DNA of 49,334 nt from Acidimicrobiia bacterium. Its GTDB lineage: Bacteria > Actinomycetota > Acidimicrobiia > Spongiisociales > Spongiisociaceae. Positions 1 through 9,097 of the stretch are shown piece after piece. Position numbers and translations under genes: made by a program. Each line of letters opens with the position of its first letter. The stretch's first letter is position 1. The notes beneath the pieces are model-generated. The model had not been told where the DNA came from. It worked only from the letters and a program-made list of their open reading frames with translations, and ran no database searches. The stretch covers positions 1 to 49,334 of the forward strand of contig VXMP01000081.1 in the NCBI GenBank assembly GCA_009841075.1. Reading direction: 5' to 3'.

Positions 1-1024
1 CCCCGGGGGTTTCGTACCCGTAGCGGTTGAGTTGGTCGATAAGCAGGCGTAGCCGTCCGGCACTTCTCCGGTCGAACCACATCACCAGGCGGGCACAGTC
101 AAGCACGTCCTGGTCCCGTACTTCGGCGTCCAATGGGCCCGACGCTTCGATGCGGCCTTTGGTGAGGATGTCCGCAAAGCGATCGTTCAGATCTTCCAGC
201 TGCATGGAGGTGGGCCGATGCCGAAGTCGGATCACCAGCCGCCCGCCCACATAGCGCTGGGAGTGGTAGTTGGCGTAGAAGCGCACGATCTCGTCTGCGG
301 CGGCTATCGGGTCGCCGGTGAAGGTGAACAGATCAAGATCGGCGGGACTGATCATGCCGTCTCCTTTCAGGCGCTCCTCTACAAATGCCGACCATGAAGA
401 CCAGTAGGAATCTTTCGACTCCATCAGCACTATCGGTTGGATGGGGGCCTTGCCGGTCTGAATCAGGGTGAGCAGCTCAAAGGCCTCGTCCATGGTCCCG
501 AACCCTCCCGGGAAGATGGCGAAGGCGTGCGACTCCTTGACGAAACCCAGTTTTCGGGTGAAGAAGTATTTGAAGTTGATCACCCGGGAGTCTTCCAGGT
601 AGGGGTTGGCCTGGGCTTCAAAGGGCAGCACGATGTTGACGCCGAACGAACCCTCCTTGCCCGCCCCTCGGTTTCCCGCCTCCATGATTCCCGGGCCGGC
701 CCCGGTCACCACCATCCACCCTCGGTCCTCCCACATATGGCGGGCGAACTCCTGGGCCAGGAGATAGTCGGGATGGTCGGAGGGGGTGCGGGCCGAACCG
801 AAGATGGTCACCTTCGGGATCGCCTCAAAGCTACGGAACACCTTGGCGGAGTAGCGCATCTCCTTTAAAGCGCTGTTGAACAGCTTCAGCTCCCAGCGGT
901 CGGCACCGTCTTGCTGGAGCTTGAGGGCCGTGGTGATCAGCTCGGAGATCAGGTCTTGGTCATCGGGGTATTCGGCCCGATCCACCAATGCCTGGATCTG
1001 TTCGTTAAATCGGGGGTCTCTCAT
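1..1024 (-). CDS. LOG family (TIGR00730-type) Rossmann-fold protein, C-terminus cut by window edge
   Basis: Reading from the ATG at 1024, 341 codons stay open to the window edge, so the C-terminus is missing. The central part carries the family signatures: a nucleotide-binding GAGPGIMEAGNRGA stretch at residues 108-121 and PGGFGTMDE at 172-180, the PGGxGTxxE motif of LOG / lysine-decarboxylase-like proteins. Characterised LOG proteins cleave cytokinin-type or other nucleoside 5'-monophosphates at the N-glycosidic bond; in most bacteria the substrate is unknown. An N-terminal helical extension of about 70 residues and the long C-terminal part make it larger than the roughly 190-residue minimal family members. 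It starts 11 bases after the stop of the Ppx/GppA gene and is probably cotranscribed with it. Family assignment is firm; the exact reaction is not. Confidence 0.88.
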   Translation of the reverse strand, partial: MRDPRFNEQIQALVDRAEYPDDQDLISELITTALKLQQDGADRWELKLFNSALKEMRYSAKVFRSFEAIPKVTIFGSARTPSDHPDYLLAQEFARHMWEDRGWMVVTGAGPGIMEAGNRGAGKEGSFGVNIVLPFEAQANPYLEDSRVINFKYFFTRKLGFVKESHAFAIFPGGFGTMDEAFELLTLIQTGKAPIQPIVLMESKDSYWSSWSAFVEERLKGDGMISPADLDLFTFTGDPIAAADEIVRFYANYHSQRYVGGRLVIRLRHRPTSMQLEDLNDRFADILTKGRIEASGPLDAEVRDQDVLDCARLVMWFDRRSAGRLRLLIDQLNRYGYETPG

Positions 1025-1035
1025 TCTGTATCGGT

Positions 1036-1968
1036 TCAAGGGGTCTCCTGGGTGGTTGGTTGAACATATTCGAGGTCGGTCGCCAACTCGAGGCACACCC
1101 CGTCAAGAATGTCGGCACCGGTCACGGTGATCTCGCCTAGGCCGAGGGTGAGGAGGGCGGCTTCGGCGATGATGGCACCGCCCAGGATAATAGGTGCCCG
1201 CTTTTTGTTAAGTGCCGGGAGGGAACGCTTTTCCGGAAGGGTCAGGGTCGCCAGCCGGGAAGCTATCCGGTCAAGATCGTCCGAACCGAGACGGGTACCC
1301 TCCACCACCGACCAGGGCTCCCCGCTCAGGTAAAGATGCAGGGAAGCCAGGCTGGTCCAGGTACCGGCGGTTCCGAGCCCAAGATGGTTCGGGAAGGGGC
1401 CGGCCGGCCCAAGCGTCTCCTCCACTGCTCGGCGGGCGGCGGAAACCTGTCCCGATCGGGCCGGATGGTCCGGCAGAAATCCCTCGGTGACCCGGACGGA
1501 ACCCAGGTTGACCGAAACCCCGCCGGATTTGGTAACGATTTCGGTGCTTCCTCCTCCGATGTCGATTACCACGATCTGGTCGAGGTCGGCTCGGCGGAAG
1601 GTGGCCCCCTGGAAGGCCAGGGCCGCTTCTTCGGTGCCGGAGATCACCTCGGGCCGGAACCCGAGCGCCTGTTGGGCCGCATCCAGAAACTCTTCCCGAT
1701 TGGGGGCGTCACGGGTAGCGGCGGTGGCGACGGCCCGGGCCGCAACCGGACGGGTTCGTTCGATAAGCCTCCCATAGTGGGCTAGCACCCGAACGGTTCG
1801 TTCTATGGAGTCCGGCGCTAACCGCCCACAATCGTCTGCCCCCCTTCCCAGTCCGGTGACCTGATCGATACGCTCCAAATCCACCGGATCATCCGCTCCC
1901 TTGGTTCCTAGGTCCCAGATCAGAAGACGGGTGCTGTTGGTGCCGATATCTACGGCGGCAACCCTCAT
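1036..1968 (-). CDS. Ppx/GppA family exopolyphosphatase / pppGpp phosphohydrolase
   Basis: A 310-residue protein of the ASKHA (actin-like ATPase) superfamily. Seen: N-terminal phosphate loop DIGTNSTR at residues 7-14, the SGTEEA motif that supplies a catalytic glutamate, the second phosphate loop DIGGGSTE in the middle, and a GLGTAGTWTSLA segment in the third subdomain. The family removes terminal phosphate from inorganic polyphosphate and/or the 5'-phosphate of pppGpp, linking it to phosphate storage and the stringent response. The length fits short actinobacterial Ppx proteins that lack the C-terminal HD-like domain of E. coli Ppx. It lies between the AAA ATPase gene (15-base gap upstream) and the LOG gene (11-base gap). 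Which substrate dominates cannot be read from the sequence. Confidence 0.9.
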   Translation of the reverse strand: MRVAAVDIGTNSTRLLIWDLGTKGADDPVDLERIDQVTGLGRGADDCGRLAPDSIERTVRVLAHYGRLIERTRPVAARAVATAATRDAPNREEFLDAAQQALGFRPEVISGTEEAALAFQGATFRRADLDQIVVIDIGGGSTEIVTKSGGVSVNLGSVRVTEGFLPDHPARSGQVSAARRAVEETLGPAGPFPNHLGLGTAGTWTSLASLHLYLSGEPWSVVEGTRLGSDDLDRIASRLATLTLPEKRSLPALNKKRAPIILGGAIIAEAALLTLGLGEITVTGADILDGVCLELATDLEYVQPTTQETP

Positions 1969-1983
1969 CAGGTGGGAGCGGCT

Positions 1984-2991
1984 TTAAGAGCCGAAGGGTG
2001 GGTCGGTCGGCCCTTTCCGCACACAGGCGGTCCAGACCGTCTCGTAATGGTCGAGATCGTAGACCTCGATATGCGGGAGCACCATGGTCTCCCAAGCTCG
2101 ACGAAGCGGATCGCGGCGGGTGTTGTGCATCATCAGGCCCACCGGAAGGCGGTCGAGAACCGTCCGCAGGCTGATCGGGGTTTCCACCCGGGTGTTCGGA
2201 TCGTTCGACAGAAAGGACCGGTTGATCTCGGTGGCCAGCCGGCTGATGTGATGGACGTAGTTGTCGCGCATGGCCGGATAACGGCGCACCAGCATGGCCT
2301 CTATTTCGGTGATGTCGGGGAAGTTCTTTTCCCAGATAACCCAGCGGTCGGCGAACGCCTTGTTAAGGGTTTGGGTGCCTGCGTAGTCGCGTAGGTCGGT
2401 GGGGTTCATGGTTCCATACAGGCGGACATCCTCCCGCAGGGGTACGGTTTCGCCGGTCGGCAGGTCCAGGGCGGCGTAACGGTCCAGCAGTCCATGCAGG
2501 GCGAACAGGGTTTCGGCTCCGGCGGCGTTGAGCTCGGACAGGTTAACCAGGGCCGGACCTCTCAGGGCCCGGGTGATGTCGCCGTCCTCCCATCGACTTT
2601 CCGTACCGCCCAAGCCGTCCCCGTAGAGCTTGACCGAACCGATCAGGGTGATATCACGCACCTCTCCGGTCATGGGGATCCGGTAGTAGGGCAGGCGCAG
2701 CTGGGCGGCGAACTGCTCGATATCGTGGTCCTTGCCGGTTCCCATATGTCCTCGAAGGGCCAGATGGAGTGGCAAGGTTCCGGCGGGTTGCTCTCGGCGG
2801 ATGCGCTCCACCTGGGCAAAGCGGTAGAGCATGCCCACGTCCACGTAATGAGGGTCGGGTTGAGGTATCTTGCCGATCCTCTGCGGATAGTCCGGTAGGC
2901 CCTCTTCGGTTACCACCACCGTTTCCAGGGTGATGGGTTCACCGCGGCCGGTCGGGTCGGTGAACGTGACCGAGGTCGCCGGGTCAGGCAC
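1984..2991 (-). CDS. CobS/MoxR-like AAA ATPase with altered Walker motifs
   Basis: A AAA+ protein of the CobS/MoxR type. The ORF extends to 3069, but the first 26 codons only overlap the end of the VWA gene. A GTG at 2991, overlapping that gene's TGA, is the more likely start (335 residues). In long-ORF numbering the Walker A loop reads GHMGTGKD (107-114), with Asp where Ser/Thr normally binds magnesium. The Walker B region reads LVNLSELN (174-181), with Ser in place of the usual Asp but the catalytic Glu kept. A sensor-1-like GTMNPTD follows. The next gene upstream encodes a VWA protein; such pairs usually act as chaperone-like remodellers or metal-insertion partners. CobS of cobaltochelatase is the closest named relative, but no cobalamin gene is nearby, so that role is not claimed. 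Confidence 0.82.
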   Translation of the reverse strand: MPDPATSVTFTDPTGRGEPITLETVVVTEEGLPDYPQRIGKIPQPDPHYVDVGMLYRFAQVERIRREQPAGTLPLHLALRGHMGTGKDHDIEQFAAQLRLPYYRIPMTGEVRDITLIGSVKLYGDGLGGTESRWEDGDITRALRGPALVNLSELNAAGAETLFALHGLLDRYAALDLPTGETVPLREDVRLYGTMNPTDLRDYAGTQTLNKAFADRWVIWEKNFPDITEIEAMLVRRYPAMRDNYVHHISRLATEINRSFLSNDPNTRVETPISLRTVLDRLPVGLMMHNTRRDPLRRAWETMVLPHIEVYDLDHYETVWTACVRKGPTDPPFGS

Positions 2992-5122
2992 TGCGTTGCC
3001 TATGGTTGATTGCCATCCCGTTCTCGGTGGATATGCGCCCTTCCCTGATCCACCAGGCGTCGTTTCCATCCCGGGCCAGACCTCGGCGCAGCGCCATTCG
3101 CACGCCGGTCACCATGGAGTTGGCCAGCTCGTCAGGACGGGAGATCACCTGGTTGTGTCGGTAGGCGGAGGCCACCGTGTCGTCCCCTACGCCGATCCCG
3201 AGAACCGTAGTGCCCTGGCCCTCCACTTCTTGTACTGATTTGTTCAAGGCTTCCACCGATCCCCTGGTCATTCCGTCGGCCAGCACCACCAACACCCGCA
3301 CCCGGGCACCGTGATCGGCCTGTCGCCTGGCGGCGTAGGTTACATTCAACTCGTCCACGTTCGCACCTTTCTCGAACAGCGACACCGGAGGGGTCTTTCG
3401 AGGGTTACGGCGGGCCTCTAATCCGGCCTCGCTTCCTTTTAATGCGGTCCAGAACAGACCGGCCAGTAGGTCGTCCGAACGCCGCCAGGGCTCATGGAAC
3501 TCCGACAGGACGTAGTGGTTGACCGTGGATACCAGGCGATCGGCCGCCGACCCGTGGCTCTGACGCAGGTCGCTGATGGCGGCGGTGCGGCGTCGCGAAT
3601 AGGTCCATTCGGTGTCGTCTACCTTGGCCACAAAGGCCCGGTTGAACAAGGACACCTCAAAGTCCACCCTAAGCTCGCTGCACATCGCCGCCAGGGTCCA
3701 GGCCCCCAGCATGGCGGCGGCCAGACCCCAGGGCCGCCGATCGCCTGGGGCGGCCAGACGGCGAGGTTGGAGCATGGAGGCCGATCCGTCCACCAACACG
3801 CTGACCGAATAGGAGCGCCGGGTGGGAACCGAGCGGCGTTCGAACATGCGCTGATAAAGGCCGCCCCCCAGGAGCAGAGCGGCATGAGGCGACAAGTCCC
3901 CGGCGTCGAAGCCGGATCGAAGCCCCCGCCGCTGGTTGGCGATGAACAGTGGATATAGCTCACCTGCTACCCGACGACGGTCCAGATGCCATTCGCCGGC
4001 TGTTTCTAGCAGGGCTTCCTTACCCATGGGGGCAAAGCTACGGAAGGTTTCGGGAACCCGGGCCACGGATAGCGTGCCGCTCAGCCCGGTAGGTAGGTAG
4101 ATCAGCGGCGCCTGGCTGACCCTTAGCAGCTGGTTGATCCCCTCGTTGGTCACCTGGTCGGTCTCGGCGGATCGGAGGTCCTGGTAGGAGGGGCCCTCGG
4201 CGGCCTGGCGGGTCTCGTGATAATGGTCGGCGTCGGCAACGATAGGTGAGAACAGACGGACCCGATCCAGGCCTTCGGTCATGGCCTCCTTTTCGGCTTC
4301 TTGCCGACGGGTGCGGTTTCGGGCTGTTTCGTCGGTTTGGGCCGCCTGGAGCAGGCCATGGGCTCGAGCTATTTTGACCAGTTTCAGGGCCATCCCTCCC
4401 ACCTTCCAGGGGTCAGCGGCTTCCGATACCGCCGCCAGGATGGACCGTGAATCCGCCCAGGCCGCCCCGGAACGGGAGTCGAGCCTTCTTTCCAGCTCTC
4501 GATCGTCCGCATAGTGTCCGACCGTCAGGAAGCAGGCGATGGTGAAGCGGGTTAGGGGGCCGGCCGCTTTGATCGCCCCTCGGGTCGAGTTTCGATAGAT
4601 GTCCTGCAATACCGATCGGGCACCCGGATAATCCTTCAGGCCATGGCGTTCCTGGCGGGCGTCCTCGATGGCGAAGAACAGAACCTCTGCCGGGGGGCCA
4701 CCCGCCACTTGCAAGGCGTCGAAGAGGCCGATCTCCTCTCCGGCTTCGGTTGGGTAGGGCTGATCTTCCGGTACCCAGTCGATCGGTAACGGCCGGGTCT
4801 GGTCGAAGTCGGCGGAAACCAGATGGATCACTTCGTGGAGAGCCGAAGCCAAGGCCGTCTCTTCTGCGCTCACCGGGGCATGGCGACTGTAGGCGGCCGA
4901 AAAAAGCCCGGGGTCGATTACCACCTCCTGTTCGGACGCTCGGCTTGACGCGCCGAGAACCACCCGCAGGTCGTCACGGCCGCTCAAGGTGCGCGCCACC
5001 CTGGTTACGGCACCGGATACCCGCATGTATCGGGCTACCACGGCTTCGATAGCCCGTTCCTCGGGAGGGAGTATCTCGGATAGCAGCGCACCGCGACGAG
5101 GCGGGGCGGTCTTGGTGGTCAA
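2984..5122 (-). CDS. CobT-like VWA domain protein with HExxH motif
   Basis: A 712-residue protein with two recognisable parts. The N-terminal half has HEVIH at residues 96-100, followed by an EDARQE segment near 153-158; CobT-like proteins share the EDxRxE segment, and HExxH could bind a metal. The C-terminal part is a von Willebrand A domain with a metal-ion-dependent adhesion site, DGSAS at 445-449, and a later ADGMTRG loop. No signal peptide or membrane segment is visible, so it is probably cytoplasmic. Its stop codon overlaps the likely start of the AAA ATPase gene, which supports a two-component ATPase-VWA complex. The product of such pairs varies (cobaltochelatase, gas-vesicle, metallo-cofactor or stress roles); here it is unknown. 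Confidence 0.82.
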   Translation of the reverse strand: MTTKTAPPRRGALLSEILPPEERAIEAVVARYMRVSGAVTRVARTLSGRDDLRVVLGASSRASEQEVVIDPGLFSAAYSRHAPVSAEETALASALHEVIHLVSADFDQTRPLPIDWVPEDQPYPTEAGEEIGLFDALQVAGGPPAEVLFFAIEDARQERHGLKDYPGARSVLQDIYRNSTRGAIKAAGPLTRFTIACFLTVGHYADDRELERRLDSRSGAAWADSRSILAAVSEAADPWKVGGMALKLVKIARAHGLLQAAQTDETARNRTRRQEAEKEAMTEGLDRVRLFSPIVADADHYHETRQAAEGPSYQDLRSAETDQVTNEGINQLLRVSQAPLIYLPTGLSGTLSVARVPETFRSFAPMGKEALLETAGEWHLDRRRVAGELYPLFIANQRRGLRSGFDAGDLSPHAALLLGGGLYQRMFERRSVPTRRSYSVSVLVDGSASMLQPRRLAAPGDRRPWGLAAAMLGAWTLAAMCSELRVDFEVSLFNRAFVAKVDDTEWTYSRRRTAAISDLRQSHGSAADRLVSTVNHYVLSEFHEPWRRSDDLLAGLFWTALKGSEAGLEARRNPRKTPPVSLFEKGANVDELNVTYAARRQADHGARVRVLVVLADGMTRGSVEALNKSVQEVEGQGTTVLGIGVGDDTVASAYRHNQVISRPDELANSMVTGVRMALRRGLARDGNDAWWIREGRISTENGMAINHRQRSA

Positions 5123-5141
5123 GGCGAGGCCTGGGCCCGGT

Positions 5142-5954
5142 TCATAAGAAGGACACGATCGACAGTCCGGCCACTATCAGTACGTAAGGCAGCAGCACCC
5201 GTAGTTTCTCGGCACCGGAGGGGGTTTTCTGCCAGACCCAGGTAATGAAAATGCCCGCAACCAGGCCACCGATATGGGCTTGCCAGGCGATGGAAGGGGC
5301 GATGAGGGGGAGAGCCAGGTTGATTCCCAGTAGGACAACCAGCTGACGGAACCGGGCGTCACCGGAGGGGGTATGTCGGTGGGGTAGGGTTTCCATCAGC
5401 ACCGCGCCGAACAATCCGAAAATTGCTCCCGAAGCTCCCACCGCCGCCCCGCCCGACATGGCTTGGAAGGCAATCCCTCCCGCCACGGCGCAGGCCAGAT
5501 AGAGGCCGACGAAACGGAGCTTTCCCGCCTGGCGCTCTATGAACGGCCCCAAGGCGTATAGGGCGTACATGTTGAAGACGATGTGGAGCAGGCCGGTATG
5601 GAGGAAGGCGGCGGTTATGACCCGCCACCATTCTCCGGCTCTCACCCACCAGCCGATGTGGGCGTATTCGGCCACATATTGAGGGTTCATACGTTGAAGA
5701 ACGTAGGACCCCACTGTAAGGACGATGATCGTCAGGACGGCGGAAGGCGTTCCGGTGCCCAGGTTGCGGGCGTTGACGACCCGGGTGGTGGTCCCGGCGC
5801 ACTCCGGGCAGAGCTGGCCGACCGGCGCATCTCGGTAACAGCTCCCGCAAATCAGCCGATCACACTTGGAGCACCGCAGGAAGGTTTCCCGATCGCGGTG
5901 TCGGTAGCAGGTCAAAGGAAGATCAGGTTCGAAGGCGGACATCCGGCCACCCAT
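5142..5954 (-). CDS. Rhomboid intramembrane serine protease with N-terminal zinc module
   Basis: A 270-residue membrane protein. Residues about 16-52 hold eight Cys/His residues in a B-box-like pattern (CYRHRD, CSKCD, CGSC, CPEC), suggesting a small cytoplasmic zinc-binding domain. About six hydrophobic segments follow. The catalytic serine is in GASGAIFG (Ser175) and the catalytic histidine in QAHIGG (His227), the Ser-His dyad of rhomboid proteases that cut transmembrane substrates. HNxxxxY-like and WR motifs are seen as GLLHIVFNMY and GEWWR. The start may be the ATG at 5954 or the one at 5942, which has a better GGGTGG ribosome site. The same zinc-plus-rhomboid architecture is common in actinobacteria. 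The substrate is unknown. Confidence 0.92.
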   Translation of the reverse strand: MGGRMSAFEPDLPLTCYRHRDRETFLRCSKCDRLICGSCYRDAPVGQLCPECAGTTTRVVNARNLGTGTPSAVLTIIVLTVGSYVLQRMNPQYVAEYAHIGWWVRAGEWWRVITAAFLHTGLLHIVFNMYALYALGPFIERQAGKLRFVGLYLACAVAGGIAFQAMSGGAAVGASGAIFGLFGAVLMETLPHRHTPSGDARFRQLVVLLGINLALPLIAPSIAWQAHIGGLVAGIFITWVWQKTPSGAEKLRVLLPYVLIVAGLSIVSFL

Positions 5955-6044
5955 TTTAGAGGGTACGGAGATGATCCCTTCAAGGGGTTTCTATCGAGCT
6001 GACACCCTTTACCTATCGAATGGGCCGGTTGCCGAGAAAGCTTG

Positions 6045-6050
6045 TACCAT
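6045..6050 (+). promoter_or_regulatory. Candidate -10 box for a leaderless M16 peptidase transcript
   Basis: TACCAT fits the actinobacterial TAnnnT -10 pattern and lies 7 bases before the ATG at 6058, so transcription would start at or next to the start codon. No Shine-Dalgarno sequence precedes that ATG. No convincing -35 box is visible. Confidence 0.35.
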
Positions 6051-6057
6051 CTCACCC

Positions 6058-7308
6058 ATGCAGGTTGAGGTTTCCACAACGCCTACCGGTTTGAAGGTAG
6101 CCACCGAATCGGTCCCCGAGGTGAGGTCGGTGGCGGTGGGTTGCTGGGTCTACACCGGCAGCCGGGATGAGCTACCCCACGAGGCCGGGGCGGCCCATTT
6201 TCTGGAGCATCTGCTGTTCAAAGGCACCGACAACCTGTCGGCACGGGATATCTCCGAAACCTTTGACTCCATAGGTGCCCAGAGCAACGCCTTTACCTCC
6301 AAGGAGGCTACCTGTTTTTGGGCTCGCATGCTCGACAAGGAGCTCCCCACCGGCCTGGACCTGCTGGCGGAGATGTTGCAGCGCCCCGCTTTCCGTCCTG
6401 AAGAGGTCTCCTCCGAACGGAACGTGGTGATCGAGGAAATCAACATGAACGAGGATGACCCCTCCGATGTGGCGGCCGAGGCCTTTCTCCGGACCCTGTT
6501 CCGAGGGCATCCGCTGGGATTGCCGGTGCTGGGTACCAGGGAATCGATCGGTTCCATGACCCCGGAGGATTTGAGGGGTTACTGGCGGAGACGATACGGG
6601 TCGGGAACGGTGGTTATAGCCGCGGCCGGCAACGTGGCGCACTCCGAGTTACTGGACATGGTGACCGACCGGTTCGGGGATTGGGAGGCGGGTGACGACC
6701 GCCATGAACAGACCTCCCCTCAGGTGGAATCCCAGGTCAAGGTGGTGGAGCGGGACACCGAGCAGGTCCACCTGGTATACGGAGGCGAATCGATTCATCG
6801 TACCGACGAGGGAAGGTACGCCGATGCGGTAATGCATCACATTCTGGGCGGGGGGATGTCCTCCCGGCTGTTCCGGAAGATCCGCGAGGAGCGGGGCCTG
6901 GCCTACGCCGTCCACAGCTTCGCCATGCGCTTCGCCGAAACCGGTCTGTGGGGTATCTACATCGGCACCACACCGGCCAACGCCCACACCGTTATGGAGA
7001 TACTTAACGAAGAGATCGGGGCCATGATTAAGGACGGGGTTACCGAGGCCGAGTTGGAGAGGGCCAAAGGTCACATGCGTGGTGCACTGGCCCTTTCGCT
7101 GGAGGACACCAACGCCCGGATGATCCGCCTCGGACGCAACCACATTTTCGGACTCAGGCATCTTTCTCTGGACGAACGGCTGGAGAAGATCGAGTCCACC
7201 ACCAGAGACGACATTGCCGAGATAGCCGCCCGCACCTTGAAGGGGCCGAGGGTGGTCGGGGCGGTGGGACCGCTTCCCGCCCAGGAGTTCGAGGGATATC
7301 TGGCGTGA
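6058..7308 (+). CDS. M16 family zinc peptidase (PepR / processing-peptidase-like)
   Basis: The ORF is open from 5971, but homology to the family begins at the ATG at 6058, giving 416 residues. The inverted zinc motif HFLEH is at residues 47-51, followed by the downstream glutamate region NVVIEEINMNEDD that supplies the third zinc ligand. The C-terminal half is the second, inactive M16 domain, with a GGGMSSRLF motif. The family cleaves peptides in a closed chamber formed by two such domains, and actinobacterial members lie beside dapB as here. The start of dapB overlaps the stop of this gene (GTGA), so the two are translationally coupled. It is probably cytoplasmic, since no signal peptide is seen. 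Confidence 0.93.
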   Translation: MQVEVSTTPTGLKVATESVPEVRSVAVGCWVYTGSRDELPHEAGAAHFLEHLLFKGTDNLSARDISETFDSIGAQSNAFTSKEATCFWARMLDKELPTGLDLLAEMLQRPAFRPEEVSSERNVVIEEINMNEDDPSDVAAEAFLRTLFRGHPLGLPVLGTRESIGSMTPEDLRGYWRRRYGSGTVVIAAAGNVAHSELLDMVTDRFGDWEAGDDRHEQTSPQVESQVKVVERDTEQVHLVYGGESIHRTDEGRYADAVMHHILGGGMSSRLFRKIREERGLAYAVHSFAMRFAETGLWGIYIGTTPANAHTVMEILNEEIGAMIKDGVTEAELERAKGHMRGALALSLEDTNARMIRLGRNHIFGLRHLSLDERLEKIESTTRDDIAEIAARTLKGPRVVGAVGPLPAQEFEGYLA

Positions 7309-8078
7309 TCCGGGTGGGGATTTCCGGTGCGCCCGGCCGGATGGGTCGGTTGGCCCAGTCCGCCCTCGGGCACTGCGATGATTTGGCGGTATCCGACCTA
7401 TATGCGCCCCGACACGGAGGGGAACCACTGGAAGCGGGAGTTTGCTCATCCGACCCCGAGTCCCTGCGGGGATGCGAGGTAATCCTGGAGTTGTCCCATC
7501 CGGACACCGCCCCGGCCAACGTCAGTCGATGGAAGTCCTTCGGTTCCCATGTGGTGATCGGGGCCTCCGGTTACGACCGCTCTCGTATCTTCGCCCTGCG
7601 GGAGGAATGGGTCGGAAGTCGGCAGAGATGTCTGGTGGTGCCCAACTTTTCGGTGGGGGCGGTTTTGATGGCCCGTTTTGCGGAGATGTCGGCACCGTTT
7701 TTTCCGGCGGCCGAGATAGTCGAGCTGCACCACGCCCAAAAGCGGGACGCCCCCTCCGGCACCGCCCTTGACACCGCCACCCGGATGAGCCGGGCGGCGG
7801 GTCGGAAGACCGATATTTCTCCCCTGGATCGGGGCCGGGAGCTGAAGGAGGGGGCGTTAGGGGCGACCGTGGACGGGGTGCCGATCCATTCGGTTCGGAT
7901 GCCCGGCCTGCTGGCCCACCAGGAGGTGATGCTCGGCAAGGAAGGGGAATACCTCACCATCCGCCACGACACCACCGATCGGGTGGCCTTCGCCTCCGGT
8001 ATCGTCCTGGCGGTACGGTCGGTGGCGGGGCTGGCCGAACCGGTGACGGTAGGCCTTGAAGGGATCCTTGGTATCTGA
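7305..8078 (+). CDS. dapB: 4-hydroxy-tetrahydrodipicolinate reductase
   Basis: A 257-residue enzyme of the lysine / diaminopimelate pathway. It reduces the product of DapA with NAD(P)H. The N-terminal Rossmann loop GISGAPGRMG is at residues 5-14. The signature ELHHAQKRDAPSGTAL carries the catalytic His pair, the Lys and the DAPSGTA loop. It starts with GTG overlapping the TGA of the peptidase gene. dapA follows after a 137-base gap, so the two pathway genes are adjacent but may have separate promoters. The length matches the family. Confidence 0.95.
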   Translation: MIRVGISGAPGRMGRLAQSALGHCDDLAVSDLYAPRHGGEPLEAGVCSSDPESLRGCEVILELSHPDTAPANVSRWKSFGSHVVIGASGYDRSRIFALREEWVGSRQRCLVVPNFSVGAVLMARFAEMSAPFFPAAEIVELHHAQKRDAPSGTALDTATRMSRAAGRKTDISPLDRGRELKEGALGATVDGVPIHSVRMPGLLAHQEVMLGKEGEYLTIRHDTTDRVAFASGIVLAVRSVAGLAEPVTVGLEGILGI

Positions 8079-8215
8079 ATATCCGGTGTCCGGTCATCCG
8101 CTAGGTAGCCAAGGGGCTCTATGCTTAAGAGGGTACCCGCCATCGAATCCCAAGAACCGATCACCGGGGTTTGCGACACAATGAATAGTTTCCGATTCGT
8201 AACAGGTAGTCCATC

Positions 8216-9097
8216 GTGGCTCTGACGACTGGTTTGTATACCGCCATGATCACCCCTTTTACCGAGGATGGTGCGGTGGATTACGGCCGCATGGCCCGGC
8301 TGGCCGTCCATCTGGTGGAAACCGGACACGACGGGCTGGTCGTTTCCGGCTCCACCGGCGAATCCCCCACCCTCTCCGACACCGAAAAGCTGGCCCTGTA
8401 CTCCACCGTATCGGATGCGGTGCGGGGCAAGGCGGTGGTGGTGGCCGGAACCGGAACCTACGACACCCGGCACTCGGTAGAAATGTCGAAGAAAGCGGCC
8501 GATTTGGGAGTGGACGCCATTATGGCGGTGTGCCCCTACTATTCGCGGCCCAGCCAAGCCGGTCTCCTGGCCCATTTCCTGGCCATCGCCGACGCCACCG
8601 ATCTACCGGTCATGGTCTACAACATCCCCATCCGTACCGCTCGGCTGATCGAAGCCGAAACCCTGGCCGAGATGTCTGCCCACCCCAACATTGTGGCCAC
8701 CAAAGACGGGGTGGGTGATCTGCAATACACCCAGGCCTCACTTGATCTCCTACCGGAGGGCTTCATGTTGTTCTCCGGCGATGATTCGGCCACCTTCCCG
8801 ATGCTGGAAATGGGTGGGGTGGGGGTGGTTTCCGTGGCCGGGCACCTGGCCGGACGACAGATCAAACGGATGATCGAAGCCCATCAATCCCATGATCCGG
8901 CCGAAGCCCGGCGGCTCCATGACGGCCTGATGCCCCTGTTCGACGCCTGCTTTGTCGAACCCAACCCGATGCCGGTCAAAGCCGGCCTTAACGCCCTATG
9001 GGAACCGGTAGGTGCTCCCCGACTCCCGCTGGTTCCCGCCTCGACAGAGACCAGGGACCTGGTGGTGGCGGCGGTGGGCCGAGCCCAAAGGTTGTGA
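8216..9097 (+). CDS. dapA: 4-hydroxy-tetrahydrodipicolinate synthase
   Basis: A 293-residue class I aldolase-type TIM barrel that condenses pyruvate with aspartate semialdehyde. The Schiff-base lysine is in VATKDGVGD (Lys163) and the catalytic tyrosine in VMVYNIP (Tyr135). The STGE motif at residues 46-49 contributes the pyruvate-binding threonine. It starts with GTG at 8216. The end of the gene overlaps the GTG start of RNase J by four bases. The 137 bases before it hold no gene; they may hold the dapA promoter, but I see no clear -35/-10 pair there. Confidence 0.95.
   Translation: MALTTGLYTAMITPFTEDGAVDYGRMARLAVHLVETGHDGLVVSGSTGESPTLSDTEKLALYSTVSDAVRGKAVVVAGTGTYDTRHSVEMSKKAADLGVDAIMAVCPYYSRPSQAGLLAHFLAIADATDLPVMVYNIPIRTARLIEAETLAEMSAHPNIVATKDGVGDLQYTQASLDLLPEGFMLFSGDDSATFPMLEMGGVGVVSVAGHLAGRQIKRMIEAHQSHDPAEARRLHDGLMPLFDACFVEPNPMPVKAGLNALWEPVGAPRLPLVPASTETRDLVVAAVGRAQRL

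Noticed and set aside
1984-5122. Cobaltochelatase CobS/CobT for vitamin B12
   Set aside because: Similarity is only at domain level, the Walker motifs differ, and no CobN or other cobalamin gene is nearby.
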